This document shows, in pieces, positions 51,213-56,569 of a stretch of DNA of 56,569 nt. The notes under the pieces were generated by a model. It searched no databases, was not told the DNA's origin, and worked only from the letters and a program-made list of their open reading frames with translations. A program made the position numbers and the translations under genes. Source of the DNA: an uncultured Fretibacterium sp. (GTDB lineage Bacteria > Synergistota > Synergistia > Synergistales > Aminobacteriaceae); contig CALGHA010000015.1 in assembly GCA_937915835.1 (NCBI GenBank), positions 1-56,569 of the forward strand. The letters are read 5' to 3'. Within the stretch, counting starts at the first letter, position 1, and each line of letters starts with the position of its first letter.

Positions 51213-53579
51213 TTACCTCAACAGGCTTAATATACTGCTTTGCTGCATTTGATTTGACTGTGCAAGCATGGTAGTATTCGCCTGCATAAGAATGCTAATT
51301 CTCGCATATTCCATCATTTCGCTCATGTACTCAGTGTCGCGTATTCTGCTGTTCGCCGCAACGAGGGCTTCGGTTTCGTCTGATAAATTGCCTAAATGGT
51401 GCTCAAGTCGATTTTGCGCGGCTCCAAGTTTTGCCATCTGCATTGAAACTCTATCTATCGCCGAGTCAATAATCGAAATTGAACGTCCTGCGGCTTCCTT
51501 GCTCATTATATTTACACTGTCGAGGCCCAAAGCATGCGCTCTCATATCCCCGATGCTTATCATAACGTCCTCGCCTTCACCGGCTCCAGTCTGGAATATC
51601 GTAGTGTTGTCGGCTAAATGCAAAACTACGTCGTCGCCGTTATTCCCGGAAGTTTCGATTAAGTCAAAATTTTTTGTCGAGTTATTCCACGCGGCCTTAA
51701 TCCCTAACATCGGGTCAAACTCAACGTCAACATTCTGGTGAATTACGCCCTTCAAGACATTTCCGGTGATTTTTACGTCCTGAGCTAATATCTGGCCGCT
51801 GTGAGCATCACTAACTGTAACGTTATATCTTGACTCGTCAGCCTTCTGAACAGTATTAAGCGAAAACGCATGCAAAACTTCTTCGCTGGCCGATAAAGTT
51901 ATCTCGCCTTTTGCTCCAGGCAAAACCGAACGAATTACTAGAGTTCCTTCAACCCCTTCAAGTCCGGTCGTCGCGCCCTCAACGAATGTTGCAAAATTTC
52001 CGGTGTTATCAACATAATCTTTTTGGCCGAGTCCATTAGCAATGGCATCATTGAGCTTTCTTGCTACATCGTTCATAGTGTCATCAGCATTCAGCATAAT
52101 TCTAGCCTGTTGTCCGTCGCCCTGAGTTAAAGTCAGTTCACGCGGCTCTTCAAGCAAAAATTTTCCGTTAGCGTCCCAGAATTTATCTATGTCGCGTAAC
52201 TTCGTGTTTCCTGTCGCTGTCTTGCCAACAAACGAAGTATCAAAGCTCGCTAAGAAATCTCCCGTGCTTGCGTCTACGTTTTTAAACCTATCTTCGGTCT
52301 CAAGAGTAATTGTTCCGTGTGAGACTTGGCCGCTGTCACTCACGAAGAAATTTCGGAAGTTTATTGATGAACTTCCTGCGCTGCTTCCGTCGAGAACGTA
52401 ATTCACTGTCTGATTGTTGAAAGTTGCTCCGTCCCAATATTTCGGGTCTTTCGTCTCTGCAATCCCCGTTAAGTTTATGCCGATTGCGTCATCAGCTAAA
52501 GTTTGCGCGCTCACGTTGACAGAGAATTTTGCTCCCGATTTGACAAACTCAACGCCATTAAGCCCGACACTGAACGAGTTTTCACCGAATAATTGCGAGA
52601 GATTTACAGCTTCCCCGCCGTCTTCCAGCAAGATATTATCAATGCTCTTCTGTGATGAAACTCCGTCTTGCGTAAGAATTTCCGCCGTCGCCTTAAGCGT
52701 TACAACTCCTTTGTCAGCATCAACATTCTTCACTTCAAACAGGATATTTGCGTTCACTTCGAGACCATCTGAGGCCGTAAGATTGAAGACGTTACTGACA
52801 TCCGTAAAATTTCCTTCTAAGTCCTGGCCAATCCCGTAAGAACCCGTTATAATCGGTGAGCTTGCTTCGGCGTCGGCGAGTTTGAGCGTGTATTTTCCAG
52901 ATGGAATTTCCCCGTCAACAGAGACTTCATGAACTCCGGCTTGAGTGTTTATTATCGCGTTCTCTATCGTGTTTTCATGCTTAACTTTGAAGACGTCCGA
53001 TTTCTGAACTTGAGCTTTTCCGGCTTCAGCGCTGACAGAAATTTTGTAATTGCCATCGACCGCGTATTTTTGCCCGTAATTGTCGATTGAGCGCAACCCT
53101 CCGTTGATTATCGCTTTAACCTTCGTGCTCGTGCTGTTCCATAAGACCGCGTTATCTCCGCTGAGAATATTTTTACGGTTGAACTGCGTCATTGAGCCTA
53201 TGCGCGTAATCTCGTCCCTGAGCTCGTTAATCTCAACTTGAATATAGCTCCGATCCTGTTGTGTCAAAACGTCATTAGCCGCCTGAACACTAAGTTCACG
53301 CATTCTCATCAACATACTCTGCGTCTGCTCAAGTCCGCCGTTAGCCGTCTGGATCATGCTTATTCCGTCTTCAGTGTTGTATAATGCCTTGTCCATGCCG
53401 TAAATTCTGGATCTCATGGTCTCGCTTATCGCTAAACCCGCCGTGTTGTCAACGTCAGCTATTTTAGTTCTAAGGCCTGATGATAATTTTTCGAGCGAAC
53501 GTTTCATTGCAAGCGAATTTTTCTGCATTATCCGCGTTCCCATGAGCCCAGTAATATCATGGTTCATTATCATTGACAT
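51213..53579 (-). CDS. Flagellin, long divergent form
   Basis: Filament subunit of 788 residues, against 270-500 in most bacteria. The D0/D1 ends are family-like: MNHDITGLMGTRIMQKNSLA, LEKLSSGLRTKIADVDNTAGLAIS and RELSVQAANDVLTQQDRSYI at the N-terminus, and IRDTEYMSEMMEYARISILMQANTTMLAQSNQ at the C-terminus. The middle (about 140-690) is a huge D2/D3 insertion, with a region like flagellin hook IN (LRDIDKFWDANGKF, TLTQGDGQQARIMLNADD). It is 7 bases before rqcH. Its ends diverge from the second flagellin, so it is likely a minor or specialised filament protein. Confidence 0.92.
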   Translation of the reverse strand: MSMIMNHDITGLMGTRIMQKNSLAMKRSLEKLSSGLRTKIADVDNTAGLAISETMRSRIYGMDKALYNTEDGISMIQTANGGLEQTQSMLMRMRELSVQAANDVLTQQDRSYIQVEINELRDEITRIGSMTQFNRKNILSGDNAVLWNSTSTKVKAIINGGLRSIDNYGQKYAVDGNYKISVSAEAGKAQVQKSDVFKVKHENTIENAIINTQAGVHEVSVDGEIPSGKYTLKLADAEASSPIITGSYGIGQDLEGNFTDVSNVFNLTASDGLEVNANILFEVKNVDADKGVVTLKATAEILTQDGVSSQKSIDNILLEDGGEAVNLSQLFGENSFSVGLNGVEFVKSGAKFSVNVSAQTLADDAIGINLTGIAETKDPKYWDGATFNNQTVNYVLDGSSAGSSSINFRNFFVSDSGQVSHGTITLETEDRFKNVDASTGDFLASFDTSFVGKTATGNTKLRDIDKFWDANGKFLLEEPRELTLTQGDGQQARIMLNADDTMNDVARKLNDAIANGLGQKDYVDNTGNFATFVEGATTGLEGVEGTLVIRSVLPGAKGEITLSASEEVLHAFSLNTVQKADESRYNVTVSDAHSGQILAQDVKITGNVLKGVIHQNVDVEFDPMLGIKAAWNNSTKNFDLIETSGNNGDDVVLHLADNTTIFQTGAGEGEDVMISIGDMRAHALGLDSVNIMSKEAAGRSISIIDSAIDRVSMQMAKLGAAQNRLEHHLGNLSDETEALVAANSRIRDTEYMSEMMEYARISILMQANTTMLAQSNQMQQSSILSLLR

Positions 53580-53627
53580 GTTTCAATTCTCACCTTCCTT
53601 AGTGTTAAAAAATTTTTCATCCGTGAA

Positions 53628-53668
53628 ATAAATTAATCCCCCGACACTTAAAGAAGCTGACGGGGGAA
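53628..53668 (-). terminator. Terminator between flaG and the long flagellin
   Basis: CCCCCG pairs with CGGGGG across about 17 bases on the - strand, followed by ATTAATTTATTT. It implies a separate promoter for the divergent flagellin. Confidence 0.7.
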
Positions 53669-53675
53669 AATTAAT

Positions 53676-54092
53676 CTATGCTTTAATGTCAAGCAAGTTT
53701 GAAGCGCCTGAACGTCTCAATTTCTTACGGAGCTTCATCACGAACTCGACCATTTCGTCGCTGGGAACTTTGCGTACTATAGTCCCGTCCTCAGAGTTTA
53801 TCACACTTACCTGAACTATTGCGGCATCATCGATAACGTCAAATTTCAGATGTCTCATTTGTCCTTCACGTTCGAGAATTGCGGCTTGAATTTTCTCTGC
53901 ATGCTGTTCATTTTGCTGTTGATTTTCCTGCTGAGAATTTCGTTGACGTTCTTGAAGTTTTTGCCTGATTGTCTCATTAGGAACTTCACCGCCGCCGGGA
54001 TTTCCGAGCGTTTTAGTCTTTATGACCTGATGCTGCCGTTCTACAGGAGACTGCTGAGGGGCCGGGACGTTGTTGATAGATCCCGCTTGCAT
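53676..54092 (-). CDS. flaG: FlaG-like flagellar protein
   Basis: A 138-residue protein with a Gln-rich helical N-terminal half (RQKLQERQRNSQQENQQQNEQ) and the FlaG-type C-terminal domain: HLKFDVIDDAAIVQVSVINSEDGTIVRKVPSDEMVEFVMKLRK. FlaG influences filament length. It stands between the two flagellins with terminators on both sides. Confidence 0.85.
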   Translation of the reverse strand: MQAGSINNVPAPQQSPVERQHQVIKTKTLGNPGGGEVPNETIRQKLQERQRNSQQENQQQNEQHAEKIQAAILEREGQMRHLKFDVIDDAAIVQVSVINSEDGTIVRKVPSDEMVEFVMKLRKKLRRSGASNLLDIKA

Positions 54093-54136
54093 CTCAGCCG
54101 CCTGCCTTCCGTCCGTAAGCTTTTATTGATATTGAG

Positions 54137-54167
54137 CAAAAAAGGGAAGAGAGCTGCCCCCCTTCCC
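54137..54167 (-). terminator. Terminator of the main flagellin gene
   Basis: GGGAAG pairs with CTTCCC (6 bp) with a 12-base loop, then TTTTTT on the - strand, about 55 bases after the flagellin stop. Confidence 0.7.
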
Positions 54168-54221
54168 CCGTTAAAAATCACTTAATTTGCTATAAAACTT
54201 ACGGGTTAATAAAAACTTTTA

Positions 54222-56569
54222 CTAACGGATCAGGCTAAGGACGTTCTGAGGCTGCTGGTTAGCCTGCGCGAGCATTGAGTTACCAGCCTGAAGCATAATG
54301 TTCAGCTTCGTGAACTCCATCATTTCCTTCGCCATGTCTGTATCGCGGATTCTGCTCTCTGCACTGGTCAGGTTCTCGCTTGCAGTCGTCAAGTTGCTGG
54401 CGGTGTACTCTAACCTGTTCTGATAAGCTCCGAGATTTGCGCGCTGTGTTGAGACTTTATCGATTGCGTTGTCAATGATCGTGATTGAGCGTGCGGCTCT
54501 CTCATGGCTCATAACGTTTACGCCGTCAAGTCCAAGTGCGTGGCCTCTCATATCGCCGATGTTAAGAGCTAAATCTTCGCCTTCGTTTGCACCGACCTGG
54601 AGAACTGTCGTGTTATCAGCAAGGTGTAACGTCGTCTCCTGAGTTGATGAGGAGTATACGTATTTCTTCAGGTTGTCGTTCCAAGCCGCGTTAATTCCGC
54701 TAAGTTCGCTGAACTCGACATCAACGTTCTCATCGATTAAGCCGTGAGCTACGTTGCCGGTAACTTTGACGTTCTGCTTGATCATCTCGCCGGTGTGAGC
54801 GTCCATTACGTCAATATTGTAGGATGTCTCTTTCGACTTCTGAATTGTGTTCAGTGAGAATGCGTTAATAACCTGCTCGTCGCCTGAAAGCGTGATTTCG
54901 CCGCTCTTGCCGGGAACTACTGAACGAAGTACAAATGTTCCGTCAACTGATTCTGAGTTCTTCGTTGAGCCTGTGCCTACAAACGTTGCGAATTTCGTAG
55001 CGTCGTCAACATATTTCGACTGGCCGAGACCGGTTGCGATTGCGTCATTGAGCTTCTCTGCTACGTCGTTTAGTGTGTCGTTCGCATAAAGCATTACGCT
55101 TGCGGTGTTGCCGTTGCCCTGATTGAGAGTAATCTTCTTCGCATCGTCAAGCATGAATACGCCCTCAGAGTTCCAGAACTTGTCAAGGTCGCGGAGTTTA
55201 ACGTCGCCGCTCGCAACTTTTCCGATATAAGCCGCGTCGAAGCTGGCAAGTGTCGTGCCGTCGTCAGTTACTAAGTCGTCAAGAACGCCGCCGTCGCCCA
55301 TCTTGAATGTGCTGTCGGTTGAAAGGGTAATTGTTCCCTCTGAAACTACGCCGCTCTTCTCGTTCAAGTTGAAGTTCTTGAAGTTAACCTCTGTGCTGTC
55401 GAGAGCTTCACCATTCAGATAGTATGAAACAGTGTTGCCATTGTAGGGGCCGCCGTCCCACTTATCTTCCCATGTGCTGTCGAGTGAGCCGGAAATGTTG
55501 ACCTGCATTGCGTTGTCTACGCCGGTGTCTGAGCCGCCAGCCTTGATTGAGTATACGAACTTTGCGCCTTCCTTAATCGGGGAAACGCCGTAGTCAGCAT
55601 TAAGAGAAATCGTAACTGTTGGAGCCTCATCAGTGCCGCCGAAGAGCTTATCAAGATTGACTGTTGAAGGTGTCTCGCCGTCTGCACCCATATCAAGAAC
55701 GATATCGTCCTGAGTTGCTGTTGAGTTAACGCCGTTCTGTGAAAGTTTGCTGGCTGTAGCCTTAAGAGTTACTTTGTTGTTGACAGCGTCAATCTGCTTG
55801 ACCTCGAATAAAACGCTGCCGTTCTCCATTGTTGAGCCATCAATCGCAACGTTGAATACCGAATCTTTGCCGATAATGGTATCGTCATTCTCTGTGATTG
55901 ATGTTGTCGGGTTAGCACCGGCCGCCTTTGTCTCGTAGGAAATCTTGATTCCGGGAGCCTTGCTTCCGTCCATAGTAAGAGCCTTAAGCGTGAATGTGCC
56001 GCTCTCTGCGTCTGCATCGCCGAAACCTGAAAGAGTAATTCCCTTTTCTCTTGCTGCAGCGATGATTTCATTCTTAACTCCTGCGAAAAGCGGGCCTGCG
56101 TCTGACTGAGTACGTCCCTCAAAGAATGCCGACTGATCCGCGGCTGAGGTTGTGCCTCCCTGAGCTACGTTCTGGAAAATGTCTGAGCCTTGTGTTGACC
56201 AAATCTCTACGCCGTCTGTCGTTGAAACTGTGATCTTCGTAACAGGTGCGCCAATTCCGTCCTGGAACGTAATTTCGCTGTCGGTGTCGTGCTGAGTTCC
56301 GCCGATTCCGTAAGCTCCGGTAAGTACGCCTTCTGTTCCTGCTTCAGCCGTAACAAGGTCAATCTTGTAGCTTCCTGCCGGCGTGTTCGTAACAGAAACG
56401 TCAGTAACGCCTGCATTCTTGTTGAGTGATTTGTTCATTACGACATCGTCATGTTTTACCTTCATGATGTCTGACTTCTGAACTTCACCCTCGCCGGGAT
56501 CTGCTTTAATGCGGATCTTGTAGTTGCCCTCAACAGAAACTTTCTGCCCGAACTGGTCAGTCTTACGAA
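54222..56569 (-). CDS. Flagellin, main type, N-terminal end outside window
   Basis: The frame stays open through the window's end (the visible part begins RKTDQFGQKVSVEGNYKIRI), so about 140 N-terminal residues are missing. The C-terminus is the standard flagellin type: SAESRIRDTDMAKEMMEFTKLNIMLQAGNSMLAQANQQPQNVLSLI. The large middle is homologous to the other flagellin segment by segment, for example LRDLDKFWNSEGVFMLDDAK and LNQGNGNTASVMLYANDTLND. A full length near 920 residues is implied, exceptionally long for a flagellin. This looks like the main filament protein. Confidence 0.93.
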   Translation of the reverse strand, partial: RKTDQFGQKVSVEGNYKIRIKADPGEGEVQKSDIMKVKHDDVVMNKSLNKNAGVTDVSVTNTPAGSYKIDLVTAEAGTEGVLTGAYGIGGTQHDTDSEITFQDGIGAPVTKITVSTTDGVEIWSTQGSDIFQNVAQGGTTSAADQSAFFEGRTQSDAGPLFAGVKNEIIAAAREKGITLSGFGDADAESGTFTLKALTMDGSKAPGIKISYETKAAGANPTTSITENDDTIIGKDSVFNVAIDGSTMENGSVLFEVKQIDAVNNKVTLKATASKLSQNGVNSTATQDDIVLDMGADGETPSTVNLDKLFGGTDEAPTVTISLNADYGVSPIKEGAKFVYSIKAGGSDTGVDNAMQVNISGSLDSTWEDKWDGGPYNGNTVSYYLNGEALDSTEVNFKNFNLNEKSGVVSEGTITLSTDSTFKMGDGGVLDDLVTDDGTTLASFDAAYIGKVASGDVKLRDLDKFWNSEGVFMLDDAKKITLNQGNGNTASVMLYANDTLNDVAEKLNDAIATGLGQSKYVDDATKFATFVGTGSTKNSESVDGTFVLRSVVPGKSGEITLSGDEQVINAFSLNTIQKSKETSYNIDVMDAHTGEMIKQNVKVTGNVAHGLIDENVDVEFSELSGINAAWNDNLKKYVYSSSTQETTLHLADNTTVLQVGANEGEDLALNIGDMRGHALGLDGVNVMSHERAARSITIIDNAIDKVSTQRANLGAYQNRLEYTASNLTTASENLTSAESRIRDTDMAKEMMEFTKLNIMLQAGNSMLAQANQQPQNVLSLIR

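Noticed and set aside
51268..51741. 157-codon + strand frame over the flagellin
   Set aside because: Shadow of the flagellin gene, low-complexity Ser/Ile-rich translation.
53580..53640. Sigma-28 promoter before the long flagellin
   Set aside because: Expected biologically, but I found no TAAA-N15-GCCGATAA-like match in this gap.

Overview
The window looks like a chromosomal segment of a motile, strictly fermentative or anaerobic bacterium. It carries most of a flagellar and chemotaxis regulon, a complete six-gene Rnf ferredoxin:NAD+ oxidoreductase operon, an adenosylcobalamin-dependent ribonucleotide reductase, a class I (DhnA-type) fructose-bisphosphate aldolase and a WhiA-like protein. The combination of FapA, two very long flagellins, rnfCDGEAB and the fliG-fliH-fliI order suggests Synergistota. 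That assignment is inference from gene content and protein style; no rRNA or marker gene in the window proves it.

Layout. Positions 1-11.5 kb (+): C-terminal part of flhA, a small protein, flhF, flhG, cheB, cheA, cheC, cheD, the flagellar sigma factor, fapA and a small charged protein. 11.5-18.8 kb (+): WhiA-like protein, pgk, tpiA, a terminator, an exported protein, a terminator, nrdJ and a terminator. 18.8-20.9 kb (-): a decayed choline-type locus (YkvI-like permease remnant and a LicC/choline-kinase fusion truncated at both ends). 21-31 kb (-): the hook and export operon read as fliG-fliH-fliI-small ORF-fliJ-transglycosylase-motE-like-fliK-flgD-flgE. 31.2-33.5 kb (+): UPF0104 flippase-like protein, ICMT-like methyltransferase and an unknown protein. 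33.6-38.9 kb, mixed: GNAT, BtpA, a tRNA-Leu with anticodon AAG, a broken alpha/beta hydrolase, a metallo-beta-lactamase-fold protein, an orphan recognition domain of an MmeI-type restriction-modification enzyme, and fructose-bisphosphate aldolase. 38.9-42.4 kb (-): HdeD-like protein, HAD hydrolase, nicotinamidase-like protein, CobT and a RecO-like protein. 42.5-47.7 kb (+): rnfCDGEAB. 47.7-49.5 kb: a methyltransferase without a start codon and a metallophosphoesterase. 49.5-56.6 kb (-): two long flagellins, FlaG and the ribosome-rescue factor RqcH/NFACT.

How the genes work together. FlhF/FlhG would set flagellar number and site, FliG-H-I-J and FlhA drive rotor and export, FliK/FlgD/FlgE build the hook, the sigma factor would switch on late genes such as the flagellins, and CheA/B/C/D tune chemosensing. 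Rnf couples ferredoxin oxidation to ion pumping. CobT (lower ligand activation) and NrdJ (cobalamin user) form a vitamin B12 link.

The main second-look items are: the A34 tRNA-Leu with a strong promoter set inside a dying gene; a 22-bp palindrome occurring twice in matching promoter-like context about 6 kb apart; the free-standing MmeI-type recognition domain; two unlisted small ORFs inside flagellar operons; a methyltransferase frame with no start codon; and the eroded choline locus. No CRISPR array, insertion sequence, prophage or complete defence system was seen. I did not find a clear-cut novel multi-gene system.
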